Of a stretch of DNA of 64,000 bases, positions 11,207 to 21,991 are shown in pieces. The DNA comes from Saxidomus purpurata (Eukaryota; Mollusca; Bivalvia; Venerida; Veneridae): assembly GCA_022818135.1 (NCBI GenBank), contig JAFMSR010000010.1, positions 33,332,153 to 33,396,152 of the forward strand, written 5' to 3'. The first letter of the stretch is position 1; the number at the start of each line of letters is the position of its first letter. The notes under the pieces were generated by a model, which saw only the letters and a program-made list of their open reading frames with translations, made no database searches and was not told where the DNA came from. The translations under genes and the position numbers were made by a program.

Positions 11207-14200
11207 CTGAAATATTTTGTAAGCTTTATTTATATAGATATTTTTATATATATAATATATATATTAATGTATAATATATATATTACAAACAGATCAGGTA
11301 CACAGAGTCATGCTAAAATGTCATCTACGTTCATTTATTGATTATCCGAGACAGGAAAGAAAGGAATGAATGGGAACAGTTTTAAGGCATTTTTGATAGA
11401 TCATGCAGCCATGTTTTTATTTATCAAAGGATCCCAACATTATTCATTAACACTTAAATGCTTATCGAGATTCCAACTGTTATAAGTGTTTTTCGAACTT
11501 TTCCCTTTCGATTGTTAATTTCAGGGTTCTGCTAAGTATCAAAGTATTTTGGCAGTTATAGAGAATACCACTGAATAAATACAGTGAACTCCGGATACAA
11601 AGAACGCATTGAGACCTAATTAATGTGTTCTTTATATCATAAATATAATATATCCATAAAACAGGTTCATATTAAAGAAAGAAGGAAAAACGTCGGGCCC
11701 AGAAAATGTTTTCGTTATATATTTACACTTTCGCTGTAACTGGATTCGTTATATACAGAGTTTACTGTAATCTGAATTTTGATAGATGAGGACAAACTGG
11801 TATAGGAAGAGCTATCATAAGTGTCGATGACGGACAAAAGTCAAACACTGAGGTGTGACAATGTAAGCTCGGGTGAGCTTAAAATCTATGTTCATCCCTA
11901 TTATGATCGTCTTTATGTCTCTCTTCGTTACTTTAAAATTGAGTATTCAGAAAAACCCTTTAATTGTGTCTATTACCTTTTGTTCCCTTTCATTGAAATC
12001 CAAAGCAAGCCATGGCATCTCAGCAAAGTATTCCTTAAAGGCGTTCTCATCTTTGTCAGAACTAACAAACACTATTTGAAATTTCTCCTTGGCATTTCTC
12101 TCCTTGTAGTATGCGGCAAGTTCAGGCGTGAATCCCCTGCAGGGTGGACACCAATGTGCGGAGAAATAAAGGCCTGAAAAAAATATTTTCAAGTTAAATA
12201 TTATAGTAAACAGAATGGTTTATTCAAATTTGGACATTCGCGTAAAACCTTATTATAGGGTTAACTTTTTGTAATTTTAATATTTTGCGAATTTAAATTA
12301 TAGGTTTAACAGTTTTATATTTGCGACTGTTTATACGGTTAATGGTCGCAGACAGTTTTAACAGCTCCGGCTAATGCCGTCGCCGTTAAAATATTTGCGA
12401 CAATTAAAACCGTTCATACGGTCGCAAATGTCAAAATCACTAAATAATTACGTTATTTAATAGTCGCAAATTTAAACGACATCACCAATCAGAAACTACG
12501 TTACATTGGTACTGCGTTAGAAACGTTATTTTATAGTCGCAAATTTTTACGACGTAACCAATTAGATACGACGTTACACGAGTTTTGCGATTTTTGCGAC
12601 TGTGTATACTTTATTGAACTGTCGCAAATTAAAAAGAAGTAACCCATAGAAACGACGTTACAATAGTAGTGCGTTAAAATTTCAACGCTGCTACAATCAA
12701 CGCACAAAATTTTATTCCAAAAACTTGTTGGCACGTGACAGCACATTACTAGTTAACTATATGAAACATGTCATTATTTTGCGTACTTTGTCCTGTTGTT
12801 GTGCTGTCAACATGACACAACCACAAAAAAGACGAAATGTTGGCACGTGACAGCACAACACGACATAATTCTCTTATGTACTACCTGTTTACTATATAAA
12901 CATATTTCTTTAAAACAAAACTATAATATAACTATTGGTACTACCTATCAACGGGAAAAGCCAAAAACATTAATGAATTTGTAATTGAAAATTATAATAA
13001 GTAAACTCCACATTTACTACAGTGGTCAATAGACGCTTTTTAAATAACGTTCCGTCTTCTCGCAGCGCCCCCTTACAGCGCGGGAGCTGCGCCAATTCAG
13101 CCTACCTTACAAATGGGGGAATAATTCTACAGCTAATGAAATTCTTTTTAAAAGTTTTAATAAATCATTAAATTTTTCAACCTGTGATCAGTTGGTTTTT
13201 AAATGATGAAAAAAAGGAAAGAAGTTTTTTGAAAATGTTTTAGTTACTACCACCGGAAGTCGATGTCCAAATGGTTCCTGTAACAGATTATATTGAAATT
13301 ATTGTAGACATTCAATTCATAAATAATTTTTGATTTACGTGTAACCTATAGGTGGGTTTTCCCGTATAAATATGGTATCTGGTTTAGGAAGCCGATCATA
13401 AAATATTATGAATTACAAAATGTTCAAAACATTTCATACATTTCTTTATGTTATCTGATCTTAAAAGCCATATTTAAAATGTGTAACTATGTATCGTTTT
13501 CATATTTGAACTGAAAAGAACTATTATTTATGCTAATAATATGATATCGCTGATTTTAACAGTGATGTCACTTTTTGTTTAAAATTTTACACTCAAAAAG
13601 ATAATTATAATTATTTTCTTTTCTACTTTACTTTTACTTTATGTGAAATGGTTTGTGTATTGAAGAATTTTCGTTCATGAAGTTTGCACGTGATAGTCTG
13701 TCTAAAATGAAACCTGACAAACAGGATTAACAGCAATATGTGTTTGAAATATAAAATAGAAAAAACCTGTAAAGGGATACGAACCTGCACCGTTCGTAAA
13801 GAAACAAGGGTGGGTAAACCTTTACCACGGGTAAACCTTTATATACTGACAGGCTTGCAGTGTCAAATCATAACTGATGTCGGCACAGATTTATCGATTC
13901 ATCTAAAGATTTATAAACAAATCTTTACGTGACTGTCCATGAAGTTCACATAACAAGAAAGGGTAGGCATACTTTCATTCTCAAAACCATCTAAAACGTA
14001 TTTAGTTTCGCAAATATAGAAAAGGTTAACCGAATACGTAAAATGGGTGTAAATTATAGAGTTAATTGTTTTGTAATTTTTATATTTGCGACTGTATATG
14101 GTATTAAATGTTCGGAAATATTTTCAACACACCGCCTCGATAGCCTAGTGGTAGAGCGTCCGCTTCGAGTGCGGGAGGTCATGGGTTCGCTCCCTGGCCG

Positions 14201-16501
14201 CGTCATACCAAAGACGTAAAAAATGGTACCAGTAGCTCCCTTGCTTGGCGCTCAGCATAAAAAGGGAAAACTGGCTTCTCTTCTCATGTATACCCTCACG
14301 GCGATGGATACCATCAGGAATGAGGTGTCGAGAGTGATTAATATAAGTTGGATAACTTGTTTCACAATCGACCTAAAATAAATTAGTATAAACTAACGAC
14401 GACGGCGTACAATCACTTACATTAAAGTTTGTTACGCAACGCAGTAAATTCTTATTTTCTGCCAACATTGGTTCCACCTGCAGACCACCTAAGGTTGCCG
14501 TATTACTAGCATTGCTTCAGAGCGCGCAGACGGTTACTGTTGGGCGTGCAGTTTACAGACGGGCATTTATTTCTAATGGTACTGTAGGACGTGCAGCAAA
14601 CTGACGGCCACTTATTCAGTGTAGTGTTAATTGAGGGTGTGCAGCAAACTGACGGCCGCTTATTCAGTGTAGTGTTACTTTAGGGTGTGCAGCAAACTGA
14701 CGGGCACTTATTCAGTCTAGTGTTAGTTTAAGGTGTGCAACAAACTAACGGGCACTAAGTCCTAGTTCTTATTCAGTCTAATGTTACTTTAGGACGTGCA
14801 GTATACTGACGGACACTTAATCCTAGTGTTAATGTAGGACGTGCAGCAAACTGACGGGCACTTATTCCTAGTGCTCATGTAGGACGTACAGAAAACTGAC
14901 GGGCACCTATTCCTACTGGTAATGTAGGACGTACAGCAAACTGACGGACACTTATTCAGTCTAGTGCTACTTTATGGTATGCAGCAAACTGACGAGCACT
15001 TATTCAGTCTAGGGTTACTTTAGGTGGTTACTTTAGGTTGTGCAGAAAACTGACGGGCACTTATTCAGTCTAGTTTTATGTAGGACATGCAGCAGACTGA
15101 CGGGCACTTATTCCTTGTGCTCATGTAGGACGTGCAGCAAACTGACGGACACTTATTCCTAGTGCTTATTCAGTTTAGTGTTACTTTAGGACGTACAACA
15201 TACTGACGGCCACTTATTCCTAGTGTTACTGTAAGACGTGCAGCATACTGACGGACACTTATTCCTAGTTTGCTTATTTAGTCTAGTGTTACTTTAGGAC
15301 GTACAGCAAACTGACGGTCACTTATTCCTTGTGTTACTGTAGGACGTGCAGCATACTGACGGACACTTATTTCTAGTGCTTCTTCAGTCTAGTGTTTCTT
15401 TAGGACTTGCAGTATACTGACGGACACTTATTCCTTGTGCTACTGTAGAACGAGCAGCATACTGACGGACACTTATTCCAAATGTTAATTCAGTCTAGTG
15501 TTACTTTAGGACGTGCAGCATACTGACGGACACTTATTCCTTGTGTTACTGTAGAACGAGCAGCATACTGACGGACACTTATTTAAAATGTTAATTCAGT
15601 CTAGTTTTACTTTAGGACGTGCAGCATACTGACGGACACTTATTCCTAGTGCTAATGTAGGACGTGCAGCAAACTGATGGGCATTTATTCCTAGTGCTAA
15701 CTCAGTCTAGTGTTACTGTAGGACGTGCAGCAAACTGACGGGCACTTATTCCTAGTACTAATTTAGGACGTGCAGCATACTGACGGACACTTATTCCTAG
15801 TGCTAATCTAGGACTCAGCAACTACTTGGGTGCATTTATTCCTAGTGCCAACTCAGTCTAGTGTTACTGTAGGACGTGCAGCAAACTGACGGGCACTTAT
15901 TCCTAGTACTAATTTAGGACGTGCAGCATACTGACGGACACTTATTCCTAGTGCTAATCTAGGACGTGCAGCAAACTGATGGGCATTTATTCCTAGTGCT
16001 TACTCAGTCTAGTGTTACTGTAGGACGTGCAGCATACTGACGGGCACTTATTCCTAGTGCTAATGTAGGACGTGCAGCAAACTGACGGGCACTTATTCCT
16101 AGTATTAATGTAGGACGTGTAGCAATCTGACGAGCATTTATTCCTAATGTTAATGTAGGACGTGCAGCAAACTGACGGGCACTTATTCCTAGTGTCAATT
16201 TAGGACGTGCAGCAAACTGACGGTATAGTTGCTGCCGGGAATGTAGCATTAATTATTACTTTACTGTGCATTATATGTACGATTGTATCAAAATTATACA
16301 TAATTCGTCCACAGTATTGAAAAGAAAACCTAATTTATGTTGAATAGCTAGAAGGTTGTTCAAACAAATTTTAAGGTACTAGTATCATAAAGACTACTTA
16401 CCTATATAGTCGTAACTAGCTAGATCCAGATCCTCTTTTCCATTCTTATTAATAAGTTTTCCACTAAGTGTTCCGAATTCTAGTTTATCAGCAGCAGCCA
16501 T
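11078..16501 (-). CDS. nucleoredoxin/tryparedoxin-like gene, copy B (three exons, 141 aa)
   Basis: The CDS is the minus-strand join of 16402-16501, 11977-12173 and 11078-11206, 426 nt including the stop. The protein is a single thioredoxin-fold domain. Residues 1-33 give a short N-terminal strand region (GKLINKN). Residues 34-99 hold [20 protein letters not shown], with the two redox cysteines, and MPWLALDF, a hallmark of nucleoredoxins and tryparedoxins. Residues 100-141 carry SGIPTLVILKPDGS with the cis-proline. It is shorter than vertebrate nucleoredoxin, which has several domains, and close to tryparedoxin and nucleoredoxin-like 2 in size. Cytosolic disulfide reduction is the likely role, by family. 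Intron phases (1 and 0) and the exon 2 length are the same as in copy C. Intron 1 (4.2 kb) contains a SINE and a 45-bp minisatellite. A TATA-like run (TTTATATATATAAAC, minus) lies about 50 nt upstream of the ATG. Confidence 0.88.
11977..12173 (-). CDS. copy B exon 2 (WCPPC active site)
   Basis: The exon is 197 nt, with acceptor TTTTTTTCAG and donor AAG/GTAATA. It encodes [20 protein letters not shown], then a charged stretch, IVFVSSDKDE and MPWLALDFNEREQK. A 118-aa open frame on the opposite strand (11821-12177) is a shadow of this exon. Confidence 0.88.
12236..14092. repeat. repeat-rich insertion in copy B intron 1 flanked by a 55-60 bp direct repeat
   Basis: Sequences near 12236-12295 and 14036-14092 match as direct repeats (a TATAG.GTTAA.T.TTTGTAATTTT core). 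Between them, 12300-12670 has degenerate repeats built on GTCGCAAATTT and ACGACGTTAC. A GTTGGCACGTGACAGCACA motif occurs twice (near 12728 and 12840). No long open frame exists. It could be a degraded non-autonomous element; the class is unknown. Confidence 0.4.
14131..14385 (+). repeat. tRNA-derived SINE with intact A and B boxes
   Basis: The head has TAGCCTAGTGGTAGAGCG (A box) and GGTTCGCTCCC (B box), followed by a body of about 190 bp and an A-rich end (CCTAAAATAAATT). The acceptor region is not a clean tRNA stem, so this is a SINE. It lies in intron 1 of copy B, antisense to the gene, and has no counterpart in copy C. Confidence 0.75.
14540..16235. repeat. 45-bp minisatellite in copy B intron 1
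   Basis: About 35 units of consensus GTAGGACGTGCAGCAAACTG ACGGGCACTTATTCCTAGTG CTAAT (45 bp; shown in pieces). Longer variants carry an extra ATTCAGTCTAGTGTTACTTT segment. Because 45 is a multiple of three, the minus strand shows a 15-residue repeating open frame (16004-16249) that is a by-product. The array sits inside intron 1, about 170 bp from exon 1. Confidence 0.9.
16402..16501 (-). CDS. copy B exon 1 (N-terminus)
   Basis: It encodes 33 residues beginning MAAADKLEFGTLSGKLINKN and ends ...DYI plus the first base of glycine, before donor GTAAGTAG (phase 1). The start context AGGATGGC is the same in the three paralogues. Confidence 0.85.
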
Positions 16502-17014
16502 CCTGACAGGTTGTTAAAGACTGTATGTCAAACAGAAAGATTTAGTTTATATATATAAATCCTTAACATGTAAATGCTAAAAATAATCGACACGTTGCGA
16601 TGTTTATTTTAGGATATTACGCGTAACTAGGGCCGGACGCTTCATTGCATATTTATGAAGACTCGAATCAATGATAGGACATATTAGGGTTATTTTTAAC
16701 GTTCACTACTATTATACACAATTCTATAACTCAAATATCTTTTGTGTATCCCCATTAACCCCGTTATACGTATATGGAGTTAACAGCGGTCATTTATGTA
16801 AAGAATATATTGACGACAGATTCACTCGTCTTGTGTTACTGTTGTTGACATCAAAGTACTTGTTGATGTTCATTTTAATAAATGCAATATATACTGCTTT
16901 AATTGAGAGGTGTGTAACTATTTACAGTGATGTTGAATTACGAGTAAACTGTAAATATTCAGACTTTCAATGCGAACATTTTCATGCCTGGTCCATAGTT
17001 TAATGTATTTTCTG

Positions 17015-17165
17015 TTTTCTTTCTTCCGAGAAACATATTTTTGTCGATTCTGCGTAAATATTTGTTTAGTTTCGATCTGCTTTATAAATATTTATGACTA
17101 ACACTATGCGTTGTATTCTAGAAAGAACGAGCTCTGACGCATTCAGATGACTGGTTTCCCAATAA
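17015..17165 (-). promoter_or_regulatory. conserved upstream block of copy B with TTCTAGAA
   Basis: This is the same block as upstream of A and C. TTCTAGAA at 17116-17123 is followed by AGAACGAGCTCTGACGCATT. It lies about 615 bp upstream of the copy B ATG, because extra sequence separates it from exon 1 relative to A. Confidence 0.45.
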
Positions 17166-17557
17166 TTGCTTTTTACACTCCATTAGTCACGCATGATTGT
17201 CTATTAATTGTAAATCGTATTGTAAGTGAAAGATCTCAAACGAAAGTACGTGTCATAATGTACGTGTAGATGCCAAATGACATGAGCCATGCTTCGCGAA
17301 TATCGACATGCAGTCTAATTTAAGGACATTTGCTACGGTTTCTTATAAAAAGGTAAAGATAAAGTGTTTGTTTATTATAGTGTCACCCCTACTTAAAGGG
17401 CCAGTCATATCTGACTCATTAGACACCTTCTTTCTGAGCACATTTAACTCCCAAATCCTATCATTTAATGCCAGGCACCAGGCAGGTAGGCATACGGTAA
17501 CCATTATCTATCTAGCTGGCGGTTCACCAACCGGCCATTTCAGAACCTATATGTATA

Positions 17558-18036
17558 CAGGGGCGGATCCAGGATTTGGTCTTGGGGGGGGGGGGGGCGT
17601 AACTTTTTTGCCATTTGTTGGTTCTGCTCAAGCCGTATAAGACGGCAATTATGACTGTGTTTTATTCTTTGTTTTTAAGTAATCGAACACTAAATAGCGG
17701 TGGAGCCAGTGAGTGTATAGTTAACATGTATAATTGATAACATATATCAATGAACAATGTGAGGGCCATAGGCAGATAGGCAGAGGTTAAAAAATAGGGA
17801 GGCACTTTGTAGGGGGGTTCGGGGGCATGCTCCCCCGAAAAATTTTTTTTTCGAGGGTGCCATTTCGTGCATTTTCCTGCATTTCAAACGTGTTTTTGAT
17901 ACTTTTAAGATACCGATTTCGGAAACAGAAAATATAAATTTATACTCAGATATTTATGTAAGGTTGGGGAATTTTAGGGGGGGCGCCGGGTGCGCCCCCC
18001 CTGGATCCGCCGGGTGCGCCCCCCCTGGATCCGCTA
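17558..18036. mobile_element. GGCGGATCCAGG-type MITE
   Basis: The left end CAGGGGCGGATCCAGGA and right end CCCTGGATCCGCTAGTG form short inverted repeats. The right end is duplicated (CCGGGTGCGCCCCCCCTGGA occurs twice). The interior is non-coding with G and C runs. The superfamily is not determined. Confidence 0.6.
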
Positions 18037-18199
18037 GTGGTATATAGAATTGCTTTTCGTAATACGTTTTCAAAATCTTAGCATTTCGACTTAGAATGAA
18101 ACCTAATTATAGGTAACTGGCCTTGATCTTGAATAATCTGCCTGTTACTTTATATATGTTCATGCGTGGCTTTATATATGCGTAGGGTTTCTCACAGCG

Positions 18200-18380
18200 G
18201 TACTTGTATCATAGTGTCAGCGTACACTAGCTGCCACTGTGCTTATAGTGTCAGATTACACAAGCTGCCACTGTGGCTTGGTGATTAAAACGGTTAAGTT
18301 CTTATTTTACACCACTACTATTTTAACGCTGCGGGCTCTGCGAATAGTTTTCGATCCCAAATAGTACAAATAAATATCCT
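18200..18380. repeat. non-coding repeat shared by blocks B and C
   Basis: CTGCCACTGTGGCTTGGTGA and TTTTCGATCCCAAATA recur near 26999-27120. The paired motifs resemble a decayed tRNA-like SINE head. It was duplicated with the blocks. Confidence 0.4.
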
Positions 18381-19284
18381 TTTATCACTTCATTGGTCAT
18401 TTTCCTATCTTATTCATCTTACTTACAGAACTTATTTTAAAGTTTGAACCTATAGCTGCTTTTTGTACAATGTCTTTTCGTCTACTCAATATGTTTTGTT
18501 ACGCAAACGTGTTTAAAGACGGAATCCAATCATATCTATAATAGCCATTTTAGAAAAGTAACAACTACAGACAAATGGGTATTTCAGAAGTAATCTTATC
18601 TTATGACAATGAAAACTCTCATATTTCTTATTGTATAATGTTTTTACAAATTCCTTACATTCCTCGTGGGGTGATTAACTGACTCTCTTTCTACATTCGT
18701 CAGCTAAACATATGACTTCAACGTCCATTTATTACTAAAAGCCTTATATTTTGGCCAGTACAGTGTATTAATGGTGCATAAAAAGATGTCTTACTGTCGA
18801 AAGTCACCGTTATTTATAGAGAAAAAACGCCTAACGTTGATTCTTATATCGAAAGTACATGCATGGTATCAATATAGCGCAGTGTTTTTTCTTCTGTAAG
18901 TTCTATGTTTTGCTATATATTTACAAGAATTGAATCAAGTTTAAACAATATTAAAATAACTTTTAAACAGGATAATTTAAAAGTGTATAATTGACCTTGT
19001 ATCAAGCCGAACGTAACGTAATAAGGAAATAGTTAACACTTTAAACGTTGGGCGATTCAATAACAACTTGTTTTTAAAATAAAACACGAATTTTATCTGC
19101 AATAGTTATAGTCACTTCTCTGAAGAAAACCACTAACCTGTAAACGGTTCGTATTCCTAACCCTCCAAAACTGGAAAATATAAGTCATAAAAGTTATTTT
19201 TGTACTGAATAATCACTGGTCCAATTTATCTTATCTGATTATATGCGGATTGCTAGCCTCGACTTTAAAAGAATTTGTTTGTGA

Positions 19285-19400
19285 TAAGTACACGTCTAGG
19301 AGTCCAACTGAGGAAGTGATCCACTCAGTGGTTGAACATGTTCACCGAGTAACACTGTATGAGGAAGCTTGATAAGGTCAGCATATGCAATGCATCATAA
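19285..19400 (+). pseudogene. mariner transposase fragment (upstream of copy B)
   Basis: The frame SPTEEVIHSVVEHVHRVTLY then hits stops. It aligns at nucleotide level with the copy A fragment and with the minus-strand fragment at 48502-48760 (shared CGAGTAACAC). The HRVTLYEEA stretch corresponds to the RRVTxxEVA part of the mariner helix-turn-helix. Confidence 0.5.
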
Positions 19401-19550
19401 AATACAGGAAACAAAATTTTACATGAACAATTTGAAAGGAGTATGATCAGTGCGAAATATATGACAATACAGTAAACAGATGACAAAAAGGCTACTACAG
19501 TGACCATATTAAAAGATCATTTGACCATTTTCAGAAAGGAAATGGCAAGT

Positions 19551-19781
19551 CTAACATGCTCGGCTCCAAACTGAATGTATCTCCTTAAACCAGCACTTGT
19601 TTGGAAAAAAACCCAACAAATTCCCAATTACCTCTTTGTCATTGTGGTCTTCCAGAGAGTAGCCATCTTTTTTTTCTTTGAATGTCAGTATTGCTAAGTC
19701 ATCAGAATCTACCTCTAAGTATTGCACCATAACACTACGCACCCTTTTAAATGGGGACCGTAACTTTAGCGATAATGCCAA
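19551..19781 (-). other. open frame of unknown origin between blocks B and C
   Basis: A 76-codon frame reading KLRSPFKRVRSVMVQYLEVD, then LAILTFKEKKDGYSLEDHND and KEVIGNLLGFF. The composition (charged, aliphatic alternation) is more protein-like than the other chance frames, and the region partly resembles sequence near 7400. I do not recognise the family. It may be a retro-fragment or one exon of an unseen gene. Confidence 0.25.
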
Positions 19782-20248
19782 TATGAAATTACTTCACTCT
19801 ATTAAAACCTACATCAGAAAAGTAGACGATTTTCACGAGCATCTGTAAATGAATGTAGCAAGCTTTATCTAAACAGATAACTATTCGAATGAATCCTGTT
19901 CAATATATCATCTCTCCCCTTTTCTTATTCAGATAATCGTAACAATATAAGTTATTTCACATTAGTCATGTTAAGTTAAAACCCAAAATTGAAATGTATA
20001 TTTTAGACTAGATCTTAACACTGCCATGTCGTATCTACAGGTAAGATATAAGAAAATCCCTGGAAATAGTTCAACAAGAAACTACTTTAATGAAAACGTT
20101 ATAGTCCGATTTCTAGCACAGAGCCATGAACGTAGTTTTAGTTTATTGTAAAACAACGGTAAAACAGAGGAAAACATCAAGATCGTAGCTTAATGGTCTA
20201 AGTCGGACTATACCACATTTCGGAATTTTTCATCATCTTTTTATTATG

Positions 20249-21368
20249 TCTCCCCCACCTCGGGGGGAGACATATTGTTTTTGCCCTGTCCGTCAGTCCG
20301 TCCGTCCGTCAGTCCGTCAGTCCGTCCGTCCATTCTTCGTTTCCGGACGATAACTAGAGTTCCTTTTGACCTACAGCTCTCAAACTTCATAGGATGAATG
20401 GTCTTATTGAGCAGATGATCCCTATTGTTTTTGGGGTCAGTAGTTCAAAGGTCAAGGTCACAGTGACCGTTGGTCAATTTCTCGTTTCCGGATGATAACT
20501 AGAGTTCCTTTTGACCTACAGCCCTCAAACTTCATAGGATGATTGGTCTTATAGAGCTGATGATCCCTATTGTTTTTGGGGTCAGTAGGTCAAAGGTCAA
20601 GGTCACACTGACCGTTGGTCAATTTCTCGTTTCCGGATGATAACTAGAGTTCCTTTAGACCTACAGACCTCAAACTTCATAGGATGATTGGTCTTATAGA
20701 GCAGATGATCCCTATTGTTTTTGGGGTCAGTAGGTCAAAGGTCAAGGTCACAGTGACCGTTGGTCAATTTCTCATTTCCGGATGATAACTAGAGTTCCTT
20801 TTGACCTACAACCCTCAAACTGGGGGAGTCCGTCAGTCCGTCCGTCCATTCTTCGTTTCCGGACGATAACTAGAGTTCCTTTTGACCTACAGCTCTCAAA
20901 CTTCATAGGATGAATGGTCTTATTGAGCAGATGATCCCTATTGTTTTTGGGGTCAGTAGTTCAAAGGTCAAGGTCACAGTGACCGTTGGTCAATTTCTCG
21001 TTTCCGGATGATAACTAGAGTTCCTTTTGACCTACAGCCCTCAAACTTCATAGGATGATTGGTCTTATAGAGCTGATGATCCCTATTGTTTTTGGGGTCA
21101 GTAGGTCAAAGGTCAAGGTCATACTGACCGTTTGTCAATTTCTCGTTTCCGGATGATAACTAGAGTTCCTTTAGACCTACAGACCTCAAACTTCATAGGA
21201 TGATTGGTCTTATTGAGCAGATGATCCCTATTGTTTTTGGGGTCAGTAGTTCAAAGGTCAAGGTCACAGTGACCGTTGGTCAATTTCTCGTTATAATTTG
21301 GGGTCACTAACTCAAAGGTCAAGGTCATAAGGGGGGAGACAAGTTTTTTTGTGAAAAACAATCTCTAG
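20249..21368. mobile_element. Helitron-like non-autonomous element with 145-bp core repeats
   Basis: It starts TCTCCCCCAC and ends CTAG followed by T. A short hairpin (GTTTTT ttgtg AAAAAC, 21343-21359) lies a few bases before the end. Inside are repeats of about 145 bp (TTCCGGA.GATAACTAGAG at 20341, 20485, 20631, 20776). The group then recurs from about 20826 as a second block. Block B has an empty site at about 10535. Tandem-core elements of this kind (the pearl/CvE type) are known in bivalves. The Helitron assignment is inferred from the ends. Confidence 0.6.
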
Positions 21369-21465
21369 TTTGTTTTAGAGCAAAGAAGAATGGTATTTGT
21401 GATGATTCAGACAATGTTTTTATAAACAAAATTAACGATAAAATTATTCTGATTTAATAACGAAT

Positions 21466-21471
21466 TTTATT
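21466..21471 (-). terminator. candidate polyadenylation signal, copy C
   Basis: AATAAA on the minus strand, inside GCAATAAAATTC, about 320 nt past the stop and matching the copy B context. Confidence 0.35.
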
Positions 21472-21790
21472 GCTATACTTTTTTTTAAAGTAAATGCTTT
21501 TCTTAGCATTTTACTGATGCACAAAAACAACAGTCTTTCAAAAAGTTAAAATATTTCTAAATACATAATTATTATAACATAGAAACAGCAACAGAAACAT
21601 TTTTTGTACCAGACCAAAAAACGAACAAACAAAGACAAAGTCATACTGTACACCATTATAGTTGCACTTTATGGTCATTGATGACATGTTTTCAAACTTG
21701 TAAAAACATTTTTGTAGAGTTGGTAGTCCAAAAAATATAGAACGCATGTATTAAATACACTTATGAATAAACAACACACTAAAATATGCA

Positions 21791-21991
21791 TCACTGAACA
21801 TTAAATGCAGAATTATTTTTCAGTTTATTTTGTCCAACTACTGTGTTTTTGTTAATTTTTTTCCCCAAGGAGGAAAAAGGTTTCTTTCCCGCAACTGCTC
21901 CCCGTCCGTCCGTCGATACAATGCTCCCGTCGGGTCTCAGAATGACGAGCGTAGGTATTCCTCTGATGCCAAACTGTGTTGACAAAGCGGT
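21791..21991 (-). CDS. copy C exon 3 with C-terminal extension
   Basis: The phase-0 acceptor ACATTTCAG ends at 21992. The exon encodes 66 residues. The first 42 align with copy B; the last 24 (GKKINKNTVVGQ... to FNVQ) arise because the B stop TAG is replaced by sense codons. The tail is basic and polar, with no recognisable motif. Confidence 0.85.
   Translation of the reverse strand, partial: TALSTQFGIRGIPTLVILRPDGSIVSTDGRGAVAGKKPFSSLGKKINKNTVVGQNKLKNNSAFNVQ

Larger units (their letters stand above)
10150..19300. repeat. segmental duplication block B
   Basis: This block is colinear with 20015-28520. Matching landmarks include the 3' flank (10390-10640 with 20080-20240 plus 21370-21480), exons, introns, the upstream block and far-upstream non-coding stretches (18841-18890 with 27870-27910; 19141-19270 with 28380-28520). 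The sequence directly shows a tandem duplication of about 9 kb in the same orientation. Confidence 0.85.

Noticed and set aside
11821..12177. 118-codon plus-strand frame
   Set aside because: It is the shadow of copy B exon 2 on the opposite strand.
14131..14210. Functional tRNA gene
   Set aside because: A and B boxes are good, but the ends do not pair as an acceptor stem and a SINE body with an A-rich end follows.
14540..16235. Regular 45-bp repeats could be read as a CRISPR array
   Set aside because: Units are contiguous with no unique spacers, lie in an intron of an animal gene and have no cas genes nearby.
16004..16249. 81-codon repetitive frame (RQFAARPTLTLGI-type)
   Set aside because: It is the antisense reading of a 45-bp minisatellite; periodicity in multiples of three keeps it open by chance.
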